In this document: positions 57,198 through 64,000 of the stretch, in pieces | How positions within the stretch are numbered: position 1 is the stretch's first letter | How the letters are laid out: the number at the start of each line of letters is the position of its first letter | Source: RFSX01 sp964567435 | Lineage (GTDB): Bacteria > Bacteroidota > Bacteroidia > Chitinophagales > Saprospiraceae | Reading direction: 5' to 3' | Assembly (NCBI GenBank): GCA_964567435.1 | Contig: CAZMMQ010000003.1 | Span: 57,532 to 121,531 of the forward strand | Length of the DNA stretch: 64,000 bases | Program-made: the position numbers and the translations under genes | Notes under the pieces: generated by a model | What the model saw: only the letters and a program-made list of their open reading frames with translations | Told to the model about the DNA's origin: nothing | The model's database searches: none

Positions 57198-57791
57198 ATG
57201 TATCTGATCTTTGATTGTTCTGCGATAGATAAACCTAAGAATTGGAATGCGCCATTTTCAGATACCTTTTCTTGGCCACGAATGATACATCTGTCATGGA
57301 TTATACTGGACAAAGACTTAAAGCCAACTGACAATCAGAATTATATCATTAAGCCAGAAGGCTTTAGCATAACCGAGACAATACAGAAAAACAGTCGGAT
57401 AGACGAAGAAGACATTAGCAAAAAAAGCCAACCACTAGAACATGTCCTCAATGCCTTTGACAAGAGCTTAAGTGATGCGTATTATGTACTGGCTCATAAT
57501 CTCAATTTTAATGAGAATGTGCTCGCCGCTGAGTATCTAAGGAAAGGCATCAATCATTCTCTTTTTAGAAAGACAAGAATTTGCCTTATGCAAGAAAGCA
57601 CCTTTTTCTGCAAATTACCCAGCAAAAGAGGTGGATATAAATGGCCCACACTTTCTGAATTACATGCCATTATATTCCAAAAATCGTATTCACCTCCTAA
57701 TAATGCGAGAGCAGATGTCATCGCGGCTACTCGCTGCTTCAAGGCACTAAAGCTAGGAAGACAATTGGACGATCTCTTTGATGATGAGTAA
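57198..57791 (+). CDS. Degenerate DEDD-type 3'-5' exonuclease-like protein
   Basis: 197 residues in the DnaQ/DEDD fold. The order of the family motifs is recognisable (MYLIFDCSA; LAHNLNFNENVL; GGYKWPTLSELHAI; ARADVIAATRCFKAL). Several catalytic residues are changed: the first motif lacks the Glu of DxE, the second has Asn where Asp is expected, and the His before the last Asp is Asn. It may therefore be an inactive, nucleic acid-binding derivative. It sits between hemC and hemD and its stop overlaps the hemD start region, so it is translated with the heme genes. Confidence 0.75.
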   Translation: MYLIFDCSAIDKPKNWNAPFSDTFSWPRMIHLSWIILDKDLKPTDNQNYIIKPEGFSITETIQKNSRIDEEDISKKSQPLEHVLNAFDKSLSDAYYVLAHNLNFNENVLAAEYLRKGINHSLFRKTRICLMQESTFFCKLPSKRGGYKWPTLSELHAIIFQKSYSPPNNARADVIAATRCFKALKLGRQLDDLFDDE

Positions 57792-58440
57792 CCATATTTT
57801 CATAAGTAGAGCCTTATCAAAAGATTCTATTTTCTTTAGATTGGAGGATAGAGGTTATGTCGTGGATGGCCAATCATTACTCAAGATACAGTTTCTTGAT
57901 ATTAAATTACCTCAGAAATTTGATGCCGTATTCTTCTATAGTGGCATTGCTATAAACCATTTCTTTTCTAGTCAAGCTTATAATTCTGATTTGAGTTATG
58001 GTGTGATGGGTCAAGCCAGTGCTCATAAATTTAAAACTCAAACTGGCCACAAGGCTGACATCATAGGAGAGGGTGATATGCAAAGATTGTATTCAATGAT
58101 ATCGGAGAAATGGTCAGGATACGCTGTACTAGTACCTCAGGCTACACATTCTATACAAAGGCTAGAAAGATTGAAGACTATTAACTGCTTTTCATTACCT
58201 ATATATAAGAATACAATCAACCGCGAAATAGAGATTCCTGAGACAGATATTGTTCTACTAACCAGTCCATTAAATGTGGAAGCTTACTTAGCACAATATA
58301 CTCATCATGGAAAAGCTTTGTATGCTATAGGTGAGACAACTGCAAAGCGTATAGAAGAGTTGACAGATAGGCTGGTTCCATATTGTGACATTCCTTCTGA
58401 AGAAGCCTTATATAACCTGCTTCTTGATAATCTAACTTAA
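57781..58440 (+). CDS. hemD: Uroporphyrinogen-III synthase
   Basis: 219 residues. The start is ATG 57781 or the next codon 57784, overlapping the previous gene. It cyclises hydroxymethylbilane with inversion of ring D. Sequence conservation in HemD is low; the call rests on the two-domain layout, the segments DAVFFYSGIAINHFF, IIGEG, and ALYAIGETTAKRI, and the position after hemC. The C terminus ends 3 bases before the convergent adk stop. Confidence 0.85.
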   Translation: MMSNHIFISRALSKDSIFFRLEDRGYVVDGQSLLKIQFLDIKLPQKFDAVFFYSGIAINHFFSSQAYNSDLSYGVMGQASAHKFKTQTGHKADIIGEGDMQRLYSMISEKWSGYAVLVPQATHSIQRLERLKTINCFSLPIYKNTINREIEIPETDIVLLTSPLNVEAYLAQYTHHGKALYAIGETTAKRIEELTDRLVPYCDIPSEEALYNLLLDNLT

Positions 58441-58443
58441 GTC

Positions 58444-59010
58444 TTATTGGAGTGCTGAGACTAACATCTGAGTGATATCCTCTATACTCCCTATCCCTTC
58501 TACTTTCTGAGATTTTCTTTGCTTGTCATAGTAATCATAGACGATTGAGGTCTTTGCTTCGTATTCTTTGATTCGGCTTCTGATGACATCTTCGTTTGCA
58601 TCATCTGCTCGACCTGAGGTCTTACCTCTTTCTAACAATCTGGTTACTATTTCATCTTCGTTGACATCTAAGGCGATCAGATGGGTAATGGTGACAGATC
58701 TAGAGGCCATAATATTATCTAAGGCTTCTGCTTGTGCGATGGTTCTTGGAAAGCCATCTAATATATACCCCTTTGGATTGGGAGTCATATTGAGCTTGTT
58801 CTCTAACATACCTATCGTTACTTCATCAGGCACCAATTCTCCCTTATCCATATACCCCTTGGCTTGGATGCCTAGTGGGGTGTTATTACCCATCTCATAT
58901 CTAAATAGATCACCTGTAGATATATGTGTTAAGCCAAATTTCTCAACAAGCTTTGAAGCTTGCGTTCCCTTTCCTGATCCTGGTGGACCAAACAATATTA
59001 GATTTATCAT
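58444..59010 (-). CDS. adk: Adenylate kinase
   Basis: 188 residues from ATG 59008-59010, the typical Bacteroidota length; an upstream frame would add 18 hydrophobic residues and is unlikely. It interconverts ATP + AMP and 2 ADP. Motifs: P-loop GPPGSGKGTQ, AMP-binding HISTGDLFR and LDGFPRT, LID arginines in LLERGKTSGRADD. Single gene, convergent with hemD. Confidence 0.96.
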   Translation of the reverse strand: MINLILFGPPGSGKGTQASKLVEKFGLTHISTGDLFRYEMGNNTPLGIQAKGYMDKGELVPDEVTIGMLENKLNMTPNPKGYILDGFPRTIAQAEALDNIMASRSVTITHLIALDVNEDEIVTRLLERGKTSGRADDANEDVIRSRIKEYEAKTSIVYDYYDKQRKSQKVEGIGSIEDITQMLVSALQ

Positions 59011-59119
59011 TTTATCGTCTTTTCTTAATCCTAGCAACATCATAACATAATCTAACAAAGACATAGTTTCAATTCTGACAGATGTACTCTGATTAATTTT
59101 AATTAATGACCTTAAAATA

Positions 59120-59614
59120 TCAAAATAGCCTTTTCGCCATTTTATATTTTTCTGTCCAATAGCTGGACTGCTCTAAAATCTCAAATATAACGCCTTTGGA
59201 AGATGTTGCATGCACAATGTGTGTGCCATTCTTATCCTGTGTAAGCACCATTGCAACATGAGAAATTTCGTTATTATGACCAAAGAAGATAAGATCACCA
59301 GTCTCCAGGTGCTTTTTTTTCACTGGTTTACCCAATTTAGACTGAAGTTTTGCCGAGTGAGGCAACGGCAGGTCCATGCCTCGAAATAATTGCAAAGTCA
59401 ATCCACTACAATCAAATCCCTCCCACAGGGACTCTCCTCCTGTTCGATAGGTAGTCCCCTTATATGCCTGTGCTTGCTTCAGCAGATATGATTGTCGCTT
59501 TTGCCTTAGATCTATGTTTGTCTCTAGTGTTGTCAGATTCGGAAATAAAACTTCACTAGAATAAGATCCTGAAGATATTTGAAGTAAAACTATAAGGGTG
59601 GCCTTGAGTAACAT
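59120..59614 (-). CDS. NlpC/P60 family cell wall peptidase
   Basis: 164 residues with a short hydrophobic N terminus acting as signal. The C40 peptidase catalytic Cys69 is in FDCSGL, with His in ISHVAMV and a third residue in HATSS. GDLIFFGHNN is typical. It should cleave peptidoglycan peptides in the periplasm. It has no SH3-like targeting domain. Confidence 0.9.
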   Translation of the reverse strand: MLLKATLIVLLQISSGSYSSEVLFPNLTTLETNIDLRQKRQSYLLKQAQAYKGTTYRTGGESLWEGFDCSGLTLQLFRGMDLPLPHSAKLQSKLGKPVKKKHLETGDLIFFGHNNEISHVAMVLTQDKNGTHIVHATSSKGVIFEILEQSSYWTEKYKMAKRLF

Positions 59615-59762
59615 AGATTTCTTCTTGTCAGAAAATGTGGATTTGAAATTCTTTATGAGAATCTAGGCACAAAGATCATACCTATTATAAGTAAGTATAA
59701 TATATAACACCTTATTCGTGAGGAAGAAAGATAAATTGAAGGTAATCAGATGAGATATGAAC
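59615..59762. other. Spacer upstream of the NlpC/P60 gene
   Basis: AT-rich sequence expected to hold the NlpC/P60 promoter. On the minus strand GATCTTTG near 59686 approximates the -7 element with one mismatch. With the two hairpins and the stretch between them, it makes up the 374-base gap before rplY. Confidence 0.4.
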
Positions 59763-59802
59763 AAAAAAAAAACTAGTGTCCTGCAGAGCTGCTGAACACT
59801 AG
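59763..59802 (-). terminator. Second strong terminator in the rplY-NlpC gap
   Basis: On the minus strand, stem CTAGTGT / ACACTAG encloses an inner GCA/TGC stem and is followed by about ten T. It lies about 140 bases beyond the rplY terminator, with no ORF between the two, so it may end a small RNA. Confidence 0.75.
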
Positions 59803-59940
59803 CCAATCATTATAGAACAACTTCCATTATGATAAGTAAACCTTCAAACAAAGTAATTGTTCATAACAAACATGTTTTTTTGTGTCTGGCAGTGAAAAAA
59901 GTCAGAAAGCGACCTTTTTGAGAAAGAAATAGGCATAAAA

Positions 59941-59968
59941 AAAGCTCGTCATCAATATGACGAGCTTT
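59941..59968 (-). terminator. Terminator of rplY
   Basis: A perfect 12-bp stem AAAGCTCGTCAT / ATGACGAGCTTT with loop of four bases, followed on the minus strand by a run of T, 20 bases beyond the rplY stop. Confidence 0.9.
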
Positions 59969-59988
59969 AAATATTTATATCTGTTGGA

Positions 59989-60618
59989 TTAAGAAGCTTC
60001 CTCTTTTGCTTCTCCTCCTTCCTCTGTTGCACCTACTTCAGCAGCCGCTGCATCTTCCTCTGCCGTAGCACTTCTAAGCGCTCTTGGTACTTCAACGGTC
60101 GCAACTGGTACTGCATCATTGACCATCAATTCAATAGTATCAGGCATTTCTATGTCTCTCACTCTGACTGCGTCTCCTAATTCTAATGACGATATATCAA
60201 TATATAACTCATCTATTAAGTCCTTAGGATCAAGCTTAACCTTCACCCTTCTCATTGTCTGTACCAATGCACCTCCAGCTTTAATACCGGGTGAAACTCC
60301 TTTAAACTTAACAGGAATCTCCACTTTTACCTTGATGCCATCCTTGAGGGCTAAAAAGTCAATGTGTAAAATTTCATCAGTGACTGGATGCCACTGTATG
60401 TCTTTTACTATGCATTGATGCTTACCACCTCCCACTTCTACTTCACCTATTCTAAAATCAGGTGTATAGATTAACTTTTTTACCTCATTATGGGTAACTG
60501 TAAAACTTTCGTTGATATCTGGACCATATAAGACTGCTGGTATCTTACCGCTCTTTCTTATCTGTTTTGCATTGATTGAACTATCTCTAGCTTCTACCTG
60601 AAAAGGATATGTTTCCAT
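59989..60618 (-). CDS. rplY: Large subunit ribosomal protein L25 / Ctc
   Basis: 209 residues, the long Ctc-type form. It binds 5S rRNA. Residues 1-95 are the L25 domain (AKQIRKSGKIPAVLYG, HIDFLALKDG), followed by the TL5-like C-terminal domain (VKVEIPVKFKGVSPGIKAGG, DLIDELYIDISSLELGDAVRVRDI) and an acidic tail rich in Glu and Ala. Its promoter and terminator are both identifiable. Confidence 0.95.
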   Translation of the reverse strand: METYPFQVEARDSSINAKQIRKSGKIPAVLYGPDINESFTVTHNEVKKLIYTPDFRIGEVEVGGGKHQCIVKDIQWHPVTDEILHIDFLALKDGIKVKVEIPVKFKGVSPGIKAGGALVQTMRRVKVKLDPKDLIDELYIDISSLELGDAVRVRDIEMPDTIELMVNDAVPVATVEVPRALRSATAEEDAAAAEVGATEEGGEAKEEAS

Positions 60619-60662
60619 GATAAATTGCGTTTATAAAATGAGTCCTTATTTCTAAAGGAGTG

Positions 60663-60694
60663 CAAAGATAGCAAAAAAACTACCCAAATGACAA
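60663..60694 (-). promoter_or_regulatory. Predicted promoter of rplY
   Basis: On the minus strand TATCTTTG (60663-60670) is a perfect TAnnTTTG -7 element. GTTG at about 60692-60695 lies 21 bases upstream of it as the -33 element. It is in the prs-rplY gap, 45 bases before the rplY start. Confidence 0.7.
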
Positions 60695-60697
60695 CCA

Positions 60698-61630
60698 TTA
60701 TTTGTCTACAAATAGTGCAGATATAGACTTAAACTCATGCGTATTTCTTATTGCCTTACCAAATAGCTTGGCACAACTCAGTACTTCTATCTTTTGTGAT
60801 TCCTTCTTGAGTGGAATTGTATCAGTGACATATACTGCCGAAAGTACAGACTCTTCTATCCTATCATATGCTGGACCAGAAAGAACGGGATGAGTGGCCA
60901 ATGCCTGTACACTTTTAGCACCTTTGTCCATAATTGCTTGGGCAGCTTTGCATAAGGTCCCCGCTGTATCTACCAAATCATCTACCAATATCACATCTGC
61001 CCCTTCTACTTCTCCGATGACAGTCATACTTGCCACCTCATTAGCTATTTTTCTTACTTTATCACAGATAACAAGATCTCTTTTAAAATACTTGGCGTAG
61101 CTTCTGGCCCTCTTTACACCGCCCACGTCTGGAGAAGCAAAGGTGACATTAGATAAATCCATCCGCCCTAGGAAGGGCATAAAGATGGCCTCCCCTTTCA
61201 GATGATCCACCGGTATATCAAAGAAGCCTTGTATTTGGTCAGCATGGAAATCCATTGTGACTACCCTATTGACGCCAGCCGCTTCTAGTAAGTTGGCGAT
61301 GAGCTTCGCAGAAATCGGGACCCTTGGCTTATCTTTTCTGTCCTGACGAGCATAACCAAAGTATGGAATCACGGCAGTGATATATCCTGCAGAAGCCCGC
61401 TTAGCAGCATCTATCAGTAGCAGAAGTTCCAATAAGTTATCCCCAGGGGCTATAGTAGACTGTATAAAAAAGACATAACTACCTCTCACTGATTCGGGAA
61501 TGATTGTCTGCATCTCTCCATCGCTGAATCGATTGACGACTACTTCCCCTAACTTCTCTCCATAAAAATCAGAAATTTTTTCGGCTAGAACATTTGTAAC
61601 ATGTCCAGAAAACAATTTGACATCCACCAT
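60698..61630 (-). CDS. prs: Ribose-phosphate pyrophosphokinase
   Basis: 310 residues, standard. It makes PRPP from ribose 5-phosphate and ATP. Motifs: RFSDGEMQ, the ATP-binding YFGYARQDRKDKPR, VVTMDFHADQIQGFFDIPVDHL and the PRPP-binding ILVDDLVDTAGTLCKAA. The rplY promoter lies just beyond its stop, so the two are neighbours but separately promoted. Confidence 0.97.
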   Translation of the reverse strand: MVDVKLFSGHVTNVLAEKISDFYGEKLGEVVVNRFSDGEMQTIIPESVRGSYVFFIQSTIAPGDNLLELLLLIDAAKRASAGYITAVIPYFGYARQDRKDKPRVPISAKLIANLLEAAGVNRVVTMDFHADQIQGFFDIPVDHLKGEAIFMPFLGRMDLSNVTFASPDVGGVKRARSYAKYFKRDLVICDKVRKIANEVASMTVIGEVEGADVILVDDLVDTAGTLCKAAQAIMDKGAKSVQALATHPVLSGPAYDRIEESVLSAVYVTDTIPLKKESQKIEVLSCAKLFGKAIRNTHEFKSISALFVDK

Positions 61631-61786
61631 GATGATATTACTATAAACTTAAATTTAATAAGGCATCTTTGCGGGGCGAAAATAGCCATTATCCTCGCAT
61701 ATGCACTGACAGCTGTATCGATAGTATCAACATTTTTTTGACCAACTTTGTGAAGTAAATCACCGATACAGAATACAAGACTTATA

Positions 61787-62701
61787 TTGAACCCAAGAGA
61801 TCATAATCAGAGACTATCCAGAAGAGGTTATACAGCCTGGGGTATTCTTCTCATTCTCAGCTTGATATGGGGGAGTTCCTTTATTCTAATCAAGAAGTCA
61901 TTGCTTGCTTTCTCACCAGAAGAAGTTGGTGCTGCCAGAATAGCCATTTCCTTTTTAGCTTTTACACCACTATTTTTTTATCAACTCAAAAGGATTGATT
62001 GGACCAAGTTCTGGCCCTTACTAGTAGTTGGATTATTTGGAAGTGCATTACCTGCTTTCCTATACGCCACTGCACAAACACAAATCCCTAGCGCCATAGC
62101 CGGATTACTCAATGCCTTGACACCAATTTTTGCATTTATACTTTCCGTCATGGCTTTTGGAAAATCTTTCTCTTGGCGGCAATTACTTGGCATCACATTA
62201 GGCTTTGCTGGAACAGCAATCATCTTTTTCAGTCAGAATGAGGTATCAGGTGATTTTCCTTTATTGATGGGATTCTTACTCGTGCTCGCCACCTTCTGCT
62301 ACGGAATTAGTGCTAACACAGTCAGCAGCTTTCTTGGCACAATTCACCCCTTAATTATTAGCACCGTCTCCTTTGTCATGATAGGACCTTGGATGCTCAT
62401 CTATTTATTACAGACAGATTTTATTACTCACATCAATACACATGAACAGAGTCATATTTCTCTACTGGCTTTAATGACCTTATCTCTGGTGGGTACTTTT
62501 GGCGCTAATATTATCTTCTTTCGACTAGTCCAATTGACCGATGCCGTGTTTGCCAGCTCTGTGAGTTTTCTAGTGCCGATAGTGGCCTTTGGGTGGGGAG
62601 TGTTGGACGGAGAATCTTTTACTTTTTCCTTCTTTATTGCTTTAATATTAATCTTTACAGGTGTCTTCTTAGTCAAGTTCAAAAACGATACTAAACCATA
62701 A
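61787..62701 (+). CDS. EamA/DMT-family transporter
   Basis: 304 residues with ten predicted membrane helices in two EamA repeats (first starting LSLIWGSSFILIKKSLLAFSPEE, with GLLNALTPIFAFILS; second with FLVPIVAFGWGVLDGE). Such proteins export metabolites; the substrate is unknown. No ATG is available near the N terminus, so the start is TTG 61787. It precedes the L,D-transpeptidase gene by 25 bases. Confidence 0.85.
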   Translation: MNPRDHNQRLSRRGYTAWGILLILSLIWGSSFILIKKSLLAFSPEEVGAARIAISFLAFTPLFFYQLKRIDWTKFWPLLVVGLFGSALPAFLYATAQTQIPSAIAGLLNALTPIFAFILSVMAFGKSFSWRQLLGITLGFAGTAIIFFSQNEVSGDFPLLMGFLLVLATFCYGISANTVSSFLGTIHPLIISTVSFVMIGPWMLIYLLQTDFITHINTHEQSHISLLALMTLSLVGTFGANIIFFRLVQLTDAVFASSVSFLVPIVAFGWGVLDGESFTFSFFIALILIFTGVFLVKFKNDTKP

Positions 62702-62726
62702 ACAAGCCTTATAGTAAAGTCCACTT

Positions 62727-63437
62727 TTGAAAAAATTAATATGCATATTATTATTCGCCATACTTCTCTTCCTTATTTATGGCCGATCACTATATATGCC
62801 TATGGTCCATAAGATAAAAGGCAAAGAAACTGTTGCTTCTGTCATAGATAAGATAGAGGACAGCGTACACCATAGACTACAAGGAGCATTAACTAATGCA
62901 GGATTTGATGGCCACTATCCTGAATACCTTATCTTAGTCGCATTTAAGGAAGAACAAATTTTAGAAGTGTATGCTAAATCATCGATTGGTCATAGCCTTC
63001 TCAAATCTTATCCATTCACAGCGACCAGTGGCCAGCTCGGACCGAAACTAAAAGAAGGAGACAGACAGATACCTGAGGGCATCTATCGTGTAGAATACTT
63101 GAACCCAAATAGTGCCTATTATCTCTCCATCAAAGTAGATTATCCAAATGCGTTTGATATTTCAAAATCAACCTTACCATCTACGCAAGAGATGGGTGGG
63201 GATATATTTATTCATGGCAAGGCATCTACCATTGGGTGTATTCCTATAGGAGATGATGCGATAGAGGAAGTTTTTCTGCTTACTCAAAAGGCGATGCGCA
63301 ATGAAATCAAAGTCATTATAAGTCCCAGAGATTTTAGAAAAAACGCTTCATATCCTGAAATAGTGGGTATCAAATGGGAGACTGAGTTGTATGATATAAT
63401 CTCTAGTGAGTTGGGCTTAATTATATCTGAAAGATAG
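62727..63437 (+). CDS. L,D-transpeptidase (YkuD) family protein
   Basis: 236 residues from TTG 62727, no ATG being available before the membrane anchor (ICILLFAILLFLIYG). The YkuD catalytic motif is IFIHGKASTIGCIP, with Cys in GCIP. The segment EGIYRVEYLNPNSAYYLSIKVDYPN precedes it, as in other family members. It should form or remodel 3-3 cross-links, or attach proteins, in peptidoglycan; it may be a longer-spaced variant since there is no LysM domain. Confidence 0.88.
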   Translation: MKKLICILLFAILLFLIYGRSLYMPMVHKIKGKETVASVIDKIEDSVHHRLQGALTNAGFDGHYPEYLILVAFKEEQILEVYAKSSIGHSLLKSYPFTATSGQLGPKLKEGDRQIPEGIYRVEYLNPNSAYYLSIKVDYPNAFDISKSTLPSTQEMGGDIFIHGKASTIGCIPIGDDAIEEVFLLTQKAMRNEIKVIISPRDFRKNASYPEIVGIKWETELYDIISSELGLIISER

Positions 63438-63852
63438 CCATTTCTGTATTTCGACCGACTGGAAGGAGTGGAGGAATCTATTAAATATTTATTCTACTAT
63501 GATGATTCCTTTTCTCAACTCCCCCGACCTTTCCGATATCTCGAAAAGCCCACCTTCTCTTAGAAGAGAAGGATGTTGTTCATCACTTTTTGTCGTAGGA
63601 AATGTGTTATTGAATTCCTATAGAAGTGGCATGGCGCTGGCGGGCAGCATGACGTCGAGCCCGACTACCGAAAGTGGGACGTGGGAGCGGCATAGCGTAT
63701 AGCATTCGGTAGTCTAGATTTTTTGCTAGCTTTTTTTATTAATGAAAAAAGCAACTCTATATAATGATAACAAAAACTAATAGAATAGACTTAGCGATAG
63801 GAGATTCTATCAATAACATGACAACCTAGTGTAAGGATAAGTATATACAACC
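63438..63852. other. Non-coding region with a GC-rich island and long-range inverted repeat
   Basis: 415 bases between the L,D-transpeptidase gene and the last partial gene. A GC-rich island (63635-63720) carries a perfect 10-bp inverted repeat, GACTACCGAA / TTCGGTAGTC, with a ~32-base loop and a following run of T. A second hairpin (GCTTTTTT / AAAAAAGC) follows near 63730-63755. A 67-codon frame at 63499-63702 has no recognisable features and crosses this island, so it is not called. Confidence 0.45.
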
Positions 63853-64000
63853 CTACTCCACCCTCGTCACCCGACTAGTATACACCACCCGCTCCCTATT
63901 CTCCCTCGGCACATACTCCACCGCATACATCCCTACTGGTAAGGATACCATAGACAACTGCATACTCCCTGTCAGCACCGACACCTCTTGTGAGTGCACC
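63853..64000 (-). CDS. C-terminal end of a T9SS-sorted protein (cut by window edge)
   Basis: The minus-strand frame ending at TAG 63853-63855 gives 48 residues with the end of a type IX sorting domain: MVSLPVGMYAVEYVPREN then VVYTSRVTRVE. The LPxGxYxVEY pattern fits T9SS type A sorting signals, as in the complete proteins at 24570 and 41179. The remainder lies outside the window. This stretch is richer in G and C than the neighbouring genes. Confidence 0.65.
   Translation of the reverse strand, partial: VHSQEVSVLTGSMQLSMVSLPVGMYAVEYVPRENRERVVYTSRVTRVE

Noticed and set aside
63499..63702. 67-codon plus-strand frame in the last intergenic region
   Set aside because: It crosses the GC-rich inverted-repeat island and has no domain; likely chance.

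Overview
The window comes from an AT-rich member of the Bacteroidota. Lineage markers are an lpxC-fabZ fusion gene, two complete proteins and one cut-off protein ending in type IX secretion (T9SS) sorting domains, a one-chain PurL with its own glutaminase domain, and promoters resembling the Bacteroidota TTTG / TAnnTTTG pattern. A Saprospiraceae-like marine organism is plausible but is an inference. There is one tRNA gene (Val-GAC) and no rRNA gene, CRISPR array, insertion sequence or phage.

Layout. 1-9 kb: start of pntA; a very large kinase/ATPase/GAF/class III cyclase protein transcribed with a carotenoid-oxygenase-family protein; a YitT-family membrane protein. 9-18.7 kb: an aerobic carbon monoxide dehydrogenase cluster (xdhC divergent from a small membrane protein, then coxM, coxS, coxL, coxG, coxD, a 60-residue ORF, coxE, coxF). 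CoxL carries the form I active-site loop AYRCSFR and GVGES, and has an extra C-terminal helix-hairpin-helix domain. CoxF ends in a YHS domain. 18.7-24 kb: a second molybdenum hydroxylase locus (alcohol dehydrogenase-like gene, iorA, iorB, DUF1330 gene) between a decayed and an intact copy of the same CIA30-type gene. 24-28 kb: a secreted T9SS protein with four 333-bp tandem repeats, two of them identical by eye. 28-32 kb: a cNMP-binding/AlbA_2 fusion protein overlapping malic enzyme, and a Grx-Grx-thioredoxin reductase gene interrupted by a -1 frameshift at the heptamer T TTA AAG.

32-45 kb: tRNA-Val, a small TPR protein, an Omp85-type protein, a DUF547-plus-barrel fusion, an acyl-CoA dehydrogenase beside a two-gene iron-sulfur module that probably passes electrons to the quinone pool, lipoproteins, a large T9SS protein with dockerin-like repeats, and a frameshifted secreted-protein gene. 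45-64 kb is mostly housekeeping: purL, galE, DUF2853, gatB, an ABC ATPase, the lpxA / lpxC-fabZ / lpxD lipid A block, hemC and hemD around a degenerate exonuclease-like gene, adk, an NlpC/P60 peptidase, rplY, prs, an EamA transporter, an L,D-transpeptidase, and the tail of another T9SS protein.

The most striking content is the form I CO dehydrogenase operon with its domain fusions, a palindrome in its divergent promoter and a terminator-like hairpin between the structural and maturation genes. Next are the nucleotide-signalling multidomain proteins and the structured non-coding intervals near 32.1, 59.8 and 63.7 kb. All homology statements rest on motif recognition by eye; no database search was run.
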